From positions 333,689 to 397,688 of the forward strand of contig NGBS01000002.1 of the NCBI GenBank assembly GCA_002245135.1: DNA of 64,000 nt. The letters run 5' to 3'. Below are positions 10,885 to 24,188 of this stretch, in pieces. Every line of letters begins with the position of its first letter. Positions within the stretch are counted from its first letter, which is position 1. The position numbers were made by a program, and so were the translations under genes. The DNA comes from Proteromonas lacertae (lineage: Eukaryota; Sar; Bigyra; Opalinata; Proteromonadidae). Below the pieces are notes generated by a model that was given only the letters and a program-made list of their open reading frames with translations, did no database searches and was not told the origin of the DNA.

Positions 10885-13747
10885 CTACTCAGACCATATA
10901 CTCTGCAAGTGTACATTGAAATCTTGAGACTTTAAGAATGTTTTCATGAATGGATGATTGAGTGATGGTGAAGTTTTCACTAATGAGTTATAATCAAAGA
11001 AAACTCTATCAATCTTTCCATTATCATCATAATTTCTATGAGTCAAAGTAACTTCTCTATATCTCTTTGATAATGAAGTGATCAAATGTGTAAAATAGGA
11101 AATATACTGATTCCATAATTCATCAGTTGATTCAGCAAGTGGATCTAAATGTCTATAAAACTCAGTAATATTAGAGTATAATTCATCATCTAATCCACTG
11201 GGTGCAACAGGTAAAGGAACAACTGACTGATAAACAACATCATTATCAACATTAATAATTGTTGCATTTTGTAATAACAAATGTAAACTTGGATATATTG
11301 AACCAAGTGGCATAGAATCAGGGAAATAAGATAATAAATCAGAACCTTGAGACTCAGGGCAAACACCAATGATAAATGGTTCTTGTTGTAAATTCATAGT
11401 AAAAGTAGGTAACATTGATAATGGAACACAATATTCAACTTTATGATGCCATTTCAAAGGTTCTAATAATGATAAGAAACATTTGATGAAGTATTCCAAC
11501 ATTGTTTTTCTTGCTGAAAATACAACTATTTGTCTTTCCATTATTAATGAGTAGAATATTGATAATACATTACTTGAGTGTAAAGATCTAAATAATTGAA
11601 CTCCAATTAATGGTAATGGTGGTGGTATTTTGTGATGTAATAATAATGGATTATCTAATAATGCAACAAAATCATTCCAAGATGGGAATTCATTACCTTT
11701 ATTTATAAATTGTTTAATTTCTTGTAATACTTCAAACTGATTTGATTCTTTATATAATATTGTATAACAATGAGGTAATGAAATATAAAATTTCTTCCAT
11801 ACTAATTTTGGTTCAATACTTTTCTTTCTTGAATCAACAACAACTGAATTGACTTTTCTAAATGAAGATTTCTGTATTTCTTCATCAAAATTAACACTTC
11901 CTTGAGCAGATATTGACTTTGGCAAACCTTCAGACTTTCTTTCTAATTGATTACCAATATTTCTAATAAATCTTCCTATCTTTAAGTTACTAAAACTGTC
12001 TTTTAAACTTGGAGATGGTGATAATGCTGGTGATAATGGTTCTGTCTCATCTGTATCATCATCAACTTCACTGATCACTTCGGATGGTACAAAATCTTGT
12101 TTTACTTGATATCTTGTTGTTCTTGATTCATATGTTGTTACAGTTATTCCTCTATACGATGTTCCAGCCATTTCAAATGTGTGAATTAATGGATTTGGTA
12201 CTAATAAATAGAATAATAATATTTAAATACATGTTACTTTAGGAAGTGGTGGATCATCTACATCGTCTAATTGTTCATGATATATAATATTCAAACCACC
12301 ACTGAATGTATAGCACTATTGTTTATATATATATATATATATATATACATGTAAATCATGTTTAAATAAATCATCTGCTTCTATTCCATTAGTAGTGACT
12401 TTCTCAACTAATTCACTACTATAATAACCACCTTCATATGTTCCTTTCACTGGACCTTCTACTGATTGTAAATCACTATTCTTTGCAGTGAAATGATATA
12501 CAGCTAATATATTACATTTGTGATCACCATCATTCTCTGATTTACATGGAATATAATTCTCAGGTAATTCTGTTTCGATTGGTTTCTTATCTGGATTAAA
12601 TCCAATTACATTATATCCATTATAATCTTTACCTTTTAAATAGGCAGTATGAGTTGCATCTATCATAATTAAAATTTATATATTTTATACAAACAGAATT
12701 ATTTAATGATAATGCAGCACTATACAAAGCATAAAATACAGTATATGTAAAAGGAAGTGATATATTCTCAAGCCAAACTTTAACTGCATCTTTTGCTGGT
12801 TTAAAGTATTCAAACACATTTTCCATATATTCATCTAAACTCATTCTTGATCTACTTGATTTCAATCCATCCATTTTCACTTCAATATCATATATTTGAT
12901 CTGCTGCAGCTGATGCAACTGTTGGACTACTAGAATCCATATAAGTATCCATAAATTCTCTAACTCCTTTAATAAAGTCTTTTACATCAGAAAATGACTG
13001 TTGTTTTAATTGTTTTAGTTTATTTAAAAACATTAAGTTATATTGTCCCATAGGTGATTGGTATAATAAGAACATATGTAATAGTTTTTTAGCTGCTTCT
13101 GATTTTAGTAATTTCCTCATTGGAGTTGGTACTTTCTGTAAAGTGGAGATCATTTGGTTATAATTATCACTTTTGATGAATTCTTCATATTTTGGTTTTA
13201 TTAATAAAAAGCAATGATACTATATACGTATAATAATAATAATAATTATTATTATTATTATTATACTTTAAATGTAGTAAATAAATCAAGAGATGGAACT
13301 TTACTATCAATAACATGTTTTGTCTTTTCAATTAATTCCTTGATTAATCCTTGATCTGGAAATAGAGATATATCAATAAATGTTTTGGATTTATCCTATT
13401 ATACACAGAGTATAGACAAAAAAATTCATACATCTAAGAATTTTTGATATAATTTCTTGGAAGATTCAAATAACTTTTGACCAGATCCAGATAATTCTTG
13501 ATGGTTTAATATTTCTGCATAAAAATTCAAACTAAGAAATAACAATAATTTCTACATACATATTTTCTAAAGGTGTATCTTTCAAAAATTTTTGAAGATA
13601 TGTAATCATAGTAGAGGCTAAAAGTAAATTCTTGATAAACATACAATTAATAATCCAAATATAAGGCACTTTTATATCAGGATCCTCTCCATATTTAATT
13701 TTTATGTCATTCAAGTGGAGATCATCAAAGATAAATTGCTCTTCCAT
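10885..13747 (-). CDS. DENN-domain protein with long helical N-terminal extension
   Basis: One gene made of about seven exons, which look like separate small genes unless spliced. The start MEEQFIFDDLHL is at 13747. In-frame joins with 28-46 nt introns run through LNFYAEILNHQ, DKSKTFIDIS, KPKYEEFIKSD, ATHTAYLKGKD, HDLHCYTFSGG and PLIHTFEMAG. The last two resemble the upstream DENN module (FCFP...FHTF...YG pattern). The C-terminal exon (10885-12171 plus) holds the central DENN signature: ISLPHCYTILYKES, then PPPLPLIGVQLFRSLHSSNV and LIMERQIVVFSARKTML. DENN proteins act as Rab GDP/GTP exchange factors in membrane traffic. The N-terminal ~370 residues are helical and of no family I recognise. 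The gene is divergent from FPPS with only 51 bp between start codons. Confidence 0.8.
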
Positions 13748-13773
13748 GAAAAATCCAACAAGAATCAAAGATA

Positions 13774-13782
13774 GTGGCTTGA
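13774..13782 (+). promoter_or_regulatory. GTGGCTTGA motif in a 51-bp bidirectional gap
   Basis: The motif lies in the tiny gap between the divergent DENN (start 13747) and FPPS (start 13799) genes. It matches the recurrent TTGGCTTGA element in eight of nine positions. A shared bidirectional core promoter is inferred. Confidence 0.35.
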
Positions 13783-13798
13783 GGTGAATCAAACTTGA

Positions 13799-14809
13799 AT
13801 GGATTATAATAAGCTTTTTTTACAGTATTATGAAGATGTAAAAGAAAATCTAATATCTTATATTAAAGAGTATAAACTTCCTGAACATGCAATGGATTAT
13901 TTAGAGGCAATGATAAACTACAATGTTACAAATGGTAAATTAGCAAGAGGAATTGCAACATTAACAACTGTTTATGAATTAGCAGACAGTAAACCATCAG
14001 ATAACCAAATTAGAGAAGCGTGTATCTTAGGATGGGCAATAGAGTGGTTACAAGCCTGTTTTTTGTTATTTGATGATATTATGGATAAATCAGAAATGAG
14101 ACGAAATAAAAAGTGTTGGTATAGAAGAGAAGAGGTAGGTCAAGAAGCAATTAATGATGGCCTTTTACTATTGACTCAAGTATATATAATATTAAGAAAG
14201 TATTTCAGTACAAATCCAAATTATTTGGCTATTTGTGAATTATTTAATACAATCAAAATAGAAACATCAATAGGTCAATTGTTAGATTCAAAACCCTGCA
14301 ATTTAGAAGATTTTAATATGGAATTTTATAAACAAATAACTCATATGAAGACTGCAGTTTATACATTCTATTTTCCTATTGCTGCAGGATATATTTATAT
14401 GAATCATACATCGAATGAAATATTAAGCGAAATAAGAGAAATTTCATATGTTTTTGGTGAATATTTTCAAATTCAAGATGATTATTTGGATTGTTTTGGT
14501 GATGCAACTATTACAGGCAAAGTTGGTACTGATATCCAAGATAAGAAATGTACTTGGATGGTGATTAAAATACTAGAAGATGGAAATGAAGAAGATAAAA
14601 AGATATTAAATGATCATTTAGGGAAAGATAGTAAAGAAGATGTAGAAATAGTGAAGAATTTGTATGTAAAGATGAATATTCCAGATAAATATAATCAGTT
14701 AGAAGAAGAGATGAAAATGAGAATAGAAAATATGATAAATAATGAAAAAATAAAATCAAAGAAAGTCTTTAATAATCTCTTGAAGATGATTTATAAAAGA
14801 AAGAAGTGA
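13799..14809 (+). CDS. FPPS: Farnesyl diphosphate synthase
   Basis: A single-exon gene of 336 codons, a normal length for the family. It catalyses head-to-tail condensation of IPP with DMAPP and GPP to give FPP for sterols, dolichol and prenylation. The first aspartate-rich motif is DDIMD within LLFDDIMDKSEMRR, and the second is in FQIQDDYLDCFGD. The C-terminal signature TGKVGTDIQDKKCTWMVI is typical of eukaryotic FPPS, as is KTAVYTFYFPIA. Substrate-binding Lys/Arg positions look intact, although the usual RRG after the first motif reads RRNKKCWY. It is probably cytosolic, because no targeting peptide is visible. Confidence 0.95.
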   Translation: MDYNKLFLQYYEDVKENLISYIKEYKLPEHAMDYLEAMINYNVTNGKLARGIATLTTVYELADSKPSDNQIREACILGWAIEWLQACFLLFDDIMDKSEMRRNKKCWYRREEVGQEAINDGLLLLTQVYIILRKYFSTNPNYLAICELFNTIKIETSIGQLLDSKPCNLEDFNMEFYKQITHMKTAVYTFYFPIAAGYIYMNHTSNEILSEIREISYVFGEYFQIQDDYLDCFGDATITGKVGTDIQDKKCTWMVIKILEDGNEEDKKILNDHLGKDSKEDVEIVKNLYVKMNIPDKYNQLEEEMKMRIENMINNEKIKSKKVFNNLLKMIYKRKK

Positions 14810-14966
14810 ATTGATAAATAAGTTTTCTGTTATTTATATATTCTTTTTATGTTATATTTGTTATTGTATGTTTATGGAAGTGAAAAAAAGAAAATAATAT
14901 GATATTAGTATGAATTATTATTATATTTTCAAAATAAAAAAGAAGAAAAAATGAAAAAAATAATAA

Positions 14967-16592
14967 TTATCTAGGTTTAGGAATATGAAAATCTTTCCCA
15001 ACAAGAGGTGAAGAAAAGTAATGACTAGCAATAGTTGAATAATCTCTTTTAGCTGTATAATGATATAATGGAGTTGAATTATTATCATAATTATTACTTG
15101 AAGAATAATTCATATTATTCTCTTTTTCTTTCTTTTTCTCTTCTTCTTCTTTGACATTATTCTTTTCTTCTTCTACTTTTATTTTTTTATATTTCTCAAT
15201 TGATCTAAACTAGTTAATATTTTAGCATGTTGTTTATTTTTATATACATTCCCTTTATTATTACTATATTCATTATTAAAGTATGGCGATTTGATATATT
15301 TATTGACATTATTGTTTCTATTAGTGGTTTTTGATTTAATTGGTGATTTAATGATATTATTATTATTATTATTATTATTAGGTTTAATAATTTGATTTTC
15401 ATACTTAGGAACAAAATCAAAATTCAATTTTGATTGAATTGTTCTTTTTTTATTATCATTTAAAGTTAAATTATCATATTTATTATCCTTTAATGAATAA
15501 GTATGTTGAAATGGCAATTTAGAGATAGGATCAATCAAGCACATTGCAAGTTTCTTTGATATATCATCAGGTAAAGATCTACCTATATAATCATGTTTTA
15601 TATTAGTTGTATTAGTTTCAAATGGAGTTAAAGGAACAGTTTTCTATATTCAAAATAATAAATATTAATACAAATGTTCTAGGATCAATCACATATTGAT
15701 GATGAAATGTAAACACAGCATTATGAAATGCTTCAAAATAAGAGTCAGTGCAATTATATTTTACTCTCAAGATATTGAATATTCCTTCTAGATCTTTCCC
15801 TTGATGAATGATCTTTATTGCTGTTTTCAATCCAATACCTGGAGGTGATGGAGCATAGTCACATCCACTCAATACACACGCCCATAGTATCTGCTCATCA
15901 CTGAAGTCATTGAAGGGTAAATCATTAACATAAATATCAGATTTTCGATATTCATCTACATAATATTCGCTATCTAGTTTAAATAAGACGTGTGGACATA
16001 AATATGGGATTGAATCACTATCTTCAGTGAGAATTATGTCGATTATTTGATTTCTTATTAAATAGGCTAGCTGTGCATCTGCTTCATAGGGTGCTACGAT
16101 AAATGGAATGCCTTTATCATGGAGGGACTATTTATATAAATAATAAATTATAAATCTATACTATTACCCAATTATTACACATTTCTGGAGTTACATCTAT
16201 AGATGCTAATAAAGTGCTTTTGGCATTATAATAATCTCCGTTTTTTAATAATTCTATTCCTTTTTTATATGCTGTTTTTCTATGATTCTCTCTTTCCTCC
16301 TCAGTGATTTTCTTTTGTGGTAAATAATCACCATCAAATACAACAAATGGTTTAATTCCATAATTTCTTAGATCTTCTATCCTTTGCATGCAATAATCAA
16401 CATATCTATCCATAAATGAATCAATTTATACTTCAATGTATTACTTCCAGTAGCTAATTCAATACTGCAAGTCGTTAAAGATTTATGCAACCACACATAG
16501 CCATCAATCCCTATTACTTTTGATCTAAAATCAGATATGTGTGCTCTTCGCATAATAGGTTTTATTAATGGTAATAATCCTTGAATTCCCAT
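14967..16592 (-). CDS. EXO1: Exonuclease 1-like 5' flap/5'-3' nuclease
   Basis: The start is MGIQGLLPLIKP, the invariant Rad2/XPG-family N-terminus. Exons join across 26-45 nt introns (for example NTLK then YVDYCMQRIEDL). Seen in order: N-domain GIDGYVWLHK and PFVVFDGDYLPQKK; I-domain VAPYEADAQLAYL and ILTEDSDSIPY; then VLSGCDYAPSPPGIGLKTA, the helix-hairpin-helix region. Acidic metal-binding residues are present. EXO1 resects DNA ends and acts in mismatch repair. The frame carrying the nuclease stops at 15179 just after a 7-T run. A one-base-shifted frame continues with ~65 plausible charged residues ending HIPKPR at 14967. The C-terminus is therefore uncertain (short protein, unrecognised intron or a homopolymer miscall). 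Ortholog assignment rests on the VFDG and TEDSD context and overall order. Confidence 0.85.
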
Positions 16593-16761
16593 TTCACAAA
16601 TACGATTAAATGTGAATGGCGCGAAATAATCAACTCTCTTTCAATTTAAATATTACAGCGATTAGATGATTATAATTATTCTATTGCATCTTTATATTGT
16701 TTATTATATCAGATAAATATTGAATCAACAAGAATATACAGTAAATCAAAGAAATTTTAAT

Positions 16762-17539
16762 TTAATTATATTTAGTTACTTCATTCAACCATGGAACTGG
16801 ATGTTCAGTATTGTCAAGAGATGCTTTATCAGTATTTACACTTTTAGCTCTTCTATCTGAAGCAATATATGCTTTGTACCATCCTAAAGTAGCAAAATTA
16901 TCCATAAATGAAGATAATTTTGGGAATTTATCAAATATCTTTGGACATAATCTATAACCCATGTATAATACATCAAATAAACAAATCTAGATAAAAGATA
17001 GATAACGAAGATAGAATATACATCAGCAACAGATATTTTATTTCCAACAAAGTAATCTCCTTCATTTTTACTCTTTAATGTCTCAAAATAATCACACCAA
17101 GTTGGTAATGTTGTTTCTTGAAAATGCTTTACAGCTTCCATAGCTTTTTCATTATATACTACTGCAAAGTATGCTTTTTTCAAATCTTCACATCCATCTA
17201 GTAATATATCAATTCTAACTTCTTCATTTTCATTTGAACCGTATAAATCATATACTCTACCATAGTGTCTAACAATCGACATTGACTGTACCATACACAT
17301 TCCATCTTCCTCAACTAATGGACATTGACTAAACGCCAATTTTGTTTTTGTGTTTTCTTCTTTGAATTTTAACCATTCTGGTCTTGTTAATCTATTAAAT
17401 TTTGTTATATTTATATAATTTTTATACTTTGCTTGCTCATATTTTTGTCCAGCACATTCAAGTACTAATCTAATACATTCAACTCTGGATCTAGCATCAA
17501 AATAAGTGATCTTGATATTTGGCGTAGCGGATGAGTTAT
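16762..17539 (-). CDS. Glutathione S-transferase, sigma-like (start unresolved)
   Basis: Three exons. The N-terminal thioredoxin-like part reads IKITYFDARSRVECIRLVLECAGQ. A 36-nt intron and the substrate-side motif follow (EEDGMCMVQSMSIVRHYGR, with the glutathione-binding QS). The helical C-terminal domain has NEGDYFVGNKISVAD joining ICLFDVLYMGYRL across a 36-nt intron. The Tyr in ITYFD is the expected catalytic residue of sigma/alpha/mu-type GSTs. No ATG lies in frame upstream: a TAA occurs about 30 bp before the first recognisable codons and no 3' splice site is seen between. The first exon, or a sequencing difference, is therefore unexplained. The gene is divergent from Cpn60 with a gap near 100 bp. 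Confidence 0.8.
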
Positions 17540-17598
17540 TATTTAAATTTTAGATTTGGGTTATTGAAAAATGTAGATTTTTTATTCTAGAAAAAAAC

Positions 17599-17607
17599 TT
17601 GGCTTGA
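17599..17607 (+). promoter_or_regulatory. TTGGCTTGA motif between GST and Cpn60
   Basis: An exact copy of the recurrent motif about 30 bp upstream of the first Cpn60 exon, in a divergent gap. The surrounding bases are A/T runs. Confidence 0.4.
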
Positions 17608-17637
17608 GATATTTCTTCTAGAAATTCTATTTGCATT

Positions 17638-19465
<1,828 letters not shown>

Positions 19466-19602
19466 GAAATTCATTTCACAACTAAATTTTTACTTTATTT
19501 TTTTTGTTACTTACAATGTTGTTAGTTTTTTGATAAATTAAGTGAGAAAATGAAAAAAAAGAAATTTACTAGCCGTTAACTTTTATTATTTTTCTAATTT
19601 CT

Positions 19603-20268
19603 ATGCAAATAAATGTATTTAGAGATATAACAAACTCATCAAGTCATTTAAATAGTCCATTCAATGTTAGTGTGAAAAGAGTGAGATCTATAGAAACAGA
19701 TACAGAAAATACATACTTAGAACCAGCATTAAAAAGGAATAACATATTTATTAACTCAAATAATGATGTAAAAGGTGTAAAAAATATAAATAAACAGAAA
19801 AATGCAGTTAATATTATATCTTCATGGTATTTAGTGATATCAAGGAAGAATAAGATGAAAAAATATAGCAACGCAGTTAAAATAATAGAAAGATATAGAT
19901 ATGGTAAGAAAATAAAGAGATTATATAGAAGAGCTTTAATTAAACAGCAGTTGTTAATGATTAAATCATGTGTCATAAAAATTCAACAATGGTATAGATA
20001 CATCAAAGAAAGAAAGAAGAGATTAGGAGAGATAAAGCTGTTTTTAGAATTTCAGAATTTAATTATTCATTTTCAAGCACATATAAGAGGAAGGAATGTC
20101 AGAAAGAGGAAATTACTGAATGAATATTCTCTTATTGCAGACCAAAACCAATCTCCAGAGGAAAACACTAAAAGTGATATAACAAATAATAATCTGATTG
20201 AAATATCAAATATAATAGTTGATCCTTTATTAGGTGTGTCAAGATTATCATTAGCTATTCAACAGCTG

Positions 20269-20305
<37 letters not shown>

Positions 20306-20874
20306 TCACTCCTTTATCTACACCTACTGCAGAAATGATGAGACAATTTAATGAATTAGATATTGATAAAGATGAAAATGAGAATGATGATGATAGTTAT
20401 TCATATAAACATATAAATTGTTATAGTCCTACAATTCATCTAAGTACACATACAGATAATATTATTACAGATGACTATACTATAGATAATACTAATAAAA
20501 GATGTAGTATCTGGGATGAAGTTATTGATAAAGCAATAGATTCCAGTGAAGGAATAATTAATAAATCAAATAGAATATGTTGGAAATATGATTTGTATAT
20601 TTTAATCATTTCTATATTTTTTGTAGAATAAATGATGATGAAGAGAAAGAAAGACATGAACCTAACCCAGTTATTTCTGTAAAACCAATTTACCATTCAC
20701 CATCTCCTCAAACTAAAAGAACACTTGAAAGTCAATTGAAATTACTAAAGAACCAAGAAAAAAGGGTATATAATACATACTGTTTATATAATTGAATAAT
20801 AGAAAGAAAATATATTTACTAAATCAATTATGAAGAATAAAAACAGATTTAGATTTGGTCATTTGTTTACATAA
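19603..20874 (+). CDS. IQ-motif protein, probable calmodulin binder
   Basis: Exons 19603-20594, 20627-20765 and 20803-20874 sum to exactly 401 codons including stop; introns are 32 and 37 nt. The N-terminal ~60 residues are polar. Residues ~60-170 are highly basic and contain several IQ-like repeats (KIIERYRYGKKIKRLYRRA, VIKIQQWYRYIKERKK, IIHFQAHIRGRNVRKRK), which suggest binding to calmodulin or EF-hand light chains. A poly-Asn run is encoded by an AAT repeat near 20270-20303, followed by an acidic stretch. There is no motor or kinase domain. The function is otherwise unknown, and a cytoskeletal or centrosomal adaptor is only a guess. Confidence 0.65.
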
Positions 20875-20987
20875 CTATTAAGTTCTTTTAATGTTATTTA
20901 TGTTATGTTGTTCTTCCGTTTTGAATATTCAAAACTAATCATAAATGCTTATATTCACTATTATCTAACATTAATCAAAATAGATTA

Positions 20988-20996
20988 TCAAGCCAA
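20988..20996 (-). promoter_or_regulatory. TTGGCTTGA motif (minus orientation) upstream of the SR gene
   Basis: TCAAGCCAA on the plus strand, about 40 bp before the SR-protein ATG. It is the reverse complement of the element near Cpn60. Confidence 0.35.
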
Positions 20997-21034
20997 GTTT
21001 ATAATTCATTTTTCTTATTTAATATAATACCAAA

Positions 21035-21989
21035 ATGTCTGCTTCAGATAAAAAGTACGCTTAAAATAAACTCATTGTTGTATTGCTAGATTATATATTG
21101 GTGACTTAAATGCAGATTTAACAGAGAGTGTTCTAGAAAAAGAATTTTCAAAGTTCGGACCAGTAGAAAGCATTTGGACAGCAAAAAATCCTCCTGGATT
21201 TGGTTTTGTAACATTTAAAAGTTCAGAGGATGCTACTAAAGCTTTAAGAGAAATGAATGGAGCTTCTATACTAAGCAGAAAAATAAGGGTGGAATATTCA
21301 AGATCATCAGATAAAAAATCACAAAAATGTTATGAATGTGGAAGAGTATAATAGTTTTATATGATAATTATTCTATAACTTATTTCTAGGTTGGACATTT
21401 TGCTCGTGACTGTCCAGACAGACGTTCTTATAGTCGTAGTAGCAGTAGCAGTAGTTATAGTTCCTCTCCCAGTAGAGGCAGACATAGTAGTCATCATGGT
21501 AAACATCGAAGTCATCGAAGTAGAAGTCGAGGTCATCATCGTAGTCGACATTATTCTTCATCAAGATCTAGATCATCTGATGAAAGTCCGTCAACATCGA
21601 GATCTCGTTCTAGAAGAAGATCTAATTCTTCTGATTCAGGTGATAGACATCATCGCCATCATGATTCTAGAAGTGAAAGTAAAAATAATAGTAAATCTCC
21701 ATCACCAAAACCCTCTTCTCCTCCTACAAAAGAAAAATCTTCAGACAATACAAAAACATCATCTTCTCCCAAATCTTCACATTCTCGATCATCTGAAAAG
21801 ACTAAAACTACGAGTAAAGATAAGAAAAATGAAGAATCTCCCAAAAAGAAGAGTGAGAGTAAAGCTAGTAAATCAGCTTCATCATGTAGAAGTCGTTCCG
21901 GTAGTTTAAGTTCTAGATCTGCATCTAGATCAAGATCTAGTAGTGGTAGTTCCGGTAGTTCAAGATCTTCTTCAAGATCTAAGTCATAG
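21035..21989 (+). CDS. SR splicing factor with RRM and CCHC zinc knuckle (SRSF7/RSZ-like)
   Basis: Exons 21035-21054 (only 20 nt), 21090-21345 and 21390-21989 give 291 codons. The RRM comprises LYIGDLNADLTESVLEKEF (RNP2) and GFGFVTFKSSEDA (RNP1). A zinc knuckle, CYECGRVGHFARDC, is split by the second intron. A long Arg/Ser-rich domain of about 190 residues follows, with many RS and SRS units. This architecture matches SRSF7 and the plant RSZ proteins, which bind exonic RNA and recruit spliceosome components in the nucleus. That fits a genome with many introns. The RS region stays open in another frame (21391-21909), which is a composition shadow. Confidence 0.9.
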
Positions 21990-22108
21990 AAAATATTAAA
22001 TTCTTTTTTACTGTTATATTATATTATAATCTCATTTTTGTTACTTTTTATTCAAATGTGAAAGTACTCCCTCCAAAAGAAACATATAAACTAACAATAA
22101 CTCAATCA

Positions 22109-23229
22109 TTATGTTACTTTTCTCGATACATTGGTATATCCTATACCTACACAGGAAAATATCAATGTATTATCATCTTCCTTAATTTTAAAAGTAATTC
22201 CAAAAAAATCTTTCAAATGTCTAATATATTGAACTGTATATTTCGATAATTTACCAATTCGAATTTTTGATACATCTTCTGGACATAATACCATCAATAA
22301 TAAAGCTAAGGATTGTAAAGAAGTATCAACACATCCTCTTTTGTTTATTTCTTCTAATAATAATTTTGCTGCATATTCACCTATATCTTCAGGAGTAGAA
22401 CCAGCTTCAGCATAATATTCTGCACTATATAAAACACCTTCTGTAGTTTCAGCTATTAAATTCATTCCATAACCACTACTATTACCTCCTTCTTTACCTT
22501 TAAAATGATCAGAAAATATATAAACATCAGATAATAAATTATTAAATACATTTCTAGCTTTATCGATCATTCTATTACTGATTTGGGGACTTACTCTGGT
22601 ACTATAAGCTGTTCCTCTTATTCTCTTTATTAAACCTTCTTCTAACATATTTATACTACTTAAACTTCTAACACAAGGACAACTCAATATTACTTCACCT
22701 CCTCCTTCAGGTGGTGCACCTCTTACTTTGATTGATAAATTCAAACCTTCATTTATTCCATATTTTGATAGAAAAGGTAACATTACACTTTTTATTGTAT
22801 CTACACTTAAATCGGTGTTATCGTTTGTAATTCCAATAAATGATATTTGGGATGGATTCTTGCCAAATATTAATAATGGAATCACTCCTTCTAGATAGTA
22901 ACCAATACTTCTTGAAGTTCCACAATCAAATGCGATTTTTCCTCCTGTGATAAATCCAGGAATTAATTTTATATTTGTTCCAGTTTCATTGATTGATATT
23001 TGGGATCCATTTGATATCTTTTCTATTAACTTTAAAAAGTTTGATTCATAATCTATTCATAACATAATCTAGTAGACAAATACCTTTAACACCTGGTTCT
23101 TCATCTGAGTCTCGAATTTTAGAAATCTGAATAGTCTTTCCACTGAGTATGGAGCAGACAATTCTCTGTCTAAAGTTTGCACCTATTAAATAAAAATAAA
23201 TTACAAATACACCCTTGGAACTTCAGCAT
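22109..23229 (-). CDS. RCL1: RNA 3'-terminal phosphate cyclase-like protein (RCL1)
   Basis: Three exons joined across 28- and 31-nt introns give 353 codons. The first exon is only 19 nt and encodes MLKFQG. Conserved segments of the RTC/RCL1 family are visible: FQGCANFRQRIVCSILSG, KIRDSDEEPGV, NGSQISINETGT, PGFITGGKIAFDCGTSRSIGYYL, RGAPPEGGGEV and VCPEDVSKIRIGKLS-type C-terminal strand. RCL1 is a nucleolar ribosome-biogenesis factor needed for 18S rRNA processing and lacks cyclase activity. The true cyclase (RTCA) has a catalytic histidine near the C-terminus. The segment here (QSLALLLMVLCPED) does not show it, so RCL1 is favoured. The gene is convergent with the SR gene. Confidence 0.88.
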
Positions 23230-23311
23230 TTGCGGAATGATAAATAAAAAGTTTGTTAGAGTCAAGCTTAAAATAATTATAAAATATGTTTAAAAATAAA
23301 AGTTATATTAA

Positions 23312-24085
23312 TTATTCAACATTTACATATTCTTCTGTAATATAAAATGTTTCTAAGAATGATTTTAATTCTGATTTATCTATATTTTCTTTTACAGTTA
23401 TTAATTCATTTAAATTATCAAATTCTTCTTCACTTTCATCTAATTCATTTCCTATCTATCTCTTTTAGTGGTTTATAATATTTTAATCCTTTTTCACTCA
23501 ATATCTTTTCACATAATATAATATTTATTAAATACCATATAATCTCCATTCCTTCATATCCATTAAACTCTTCAGGGTTTGATAATTTACATCTCCGTTT
23601 TCATTATCATTTCTCAATGTATTTATAAATAAATCACATATCTTTACATTCTCATATATATCATCATTTTCTACTACATATACCACATTTGAACTCTTCA
23701 AATTACCTATTACTATATCATATTCACTCATAATCATCAAAATATTACATAATCTACATATCACATTAATAATCTCACAACTTGACAAACATTCACACTT
23801 TAATAAATCTTCTAAATCTCCTGAATAATAATTTCTTCTTAATAAAACTACATTATCACCGATTATTTCACTATAACATGAATATATCATCTCACAACAA
23901 CATTCTGACAATAATGAGTTTACTTCGAAGAATTCTTTTATTCTTTTTTCTTTAACATTTTCTAAATTTAATATCTTAACCATTTTCATATCATTTTGAT
24001 CTTCTAATACTAAACCTACTTCATTCTCGCCTTTTTCAACACTTTCTTTTATCTATTGTTTATAAATCAATTAGAATACTTCCAT
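23312..24085 (-). CDS. Probable pseudokinase or degenerate kinase-like protein
   Basis: The first exon appears to encode only two codons (ATG GAA), then a 27-nt intron leads into IKESVEKGENEVGLVLEDQ. The central 150 residues follow kinase topology: MVKILNLENV in the lysine strand position, then LLSECCCEMIYSCYSEI and a C-lobe segment DIVIGNLKSSNVVYV where an active kinase has HRDLKxxN. VKICDLF stands where DFG is expected. The catalytic Asp and DFG are absent, so it should not phosphorylate. An acidic tail (NELDESEEEFDNLNEL) reads to 23312, but the join between 23530 and 23460 is unresolved. Pseudokinase status is inference from position and spacing; it could also be an unrelated helical protein. 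Confidence 0.5.
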
Positions 24086-24188
24086 TTCACATGATAATAA
24101 CGAATTTATATAGCTATTAACATAAAAATCAAACATTTTTAAAGAGTTTCAAAATATTTAGTCGTTTCAATTTTAGATTTCTTTTTGA

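Noticed and set aside
21391-21909. 172-codon frame over the SR gene
   Set aside because: Hydrophobic V/I/L pattern from the RS repeat read in another frame; the zinc knuckle and RS domain define the true frame.
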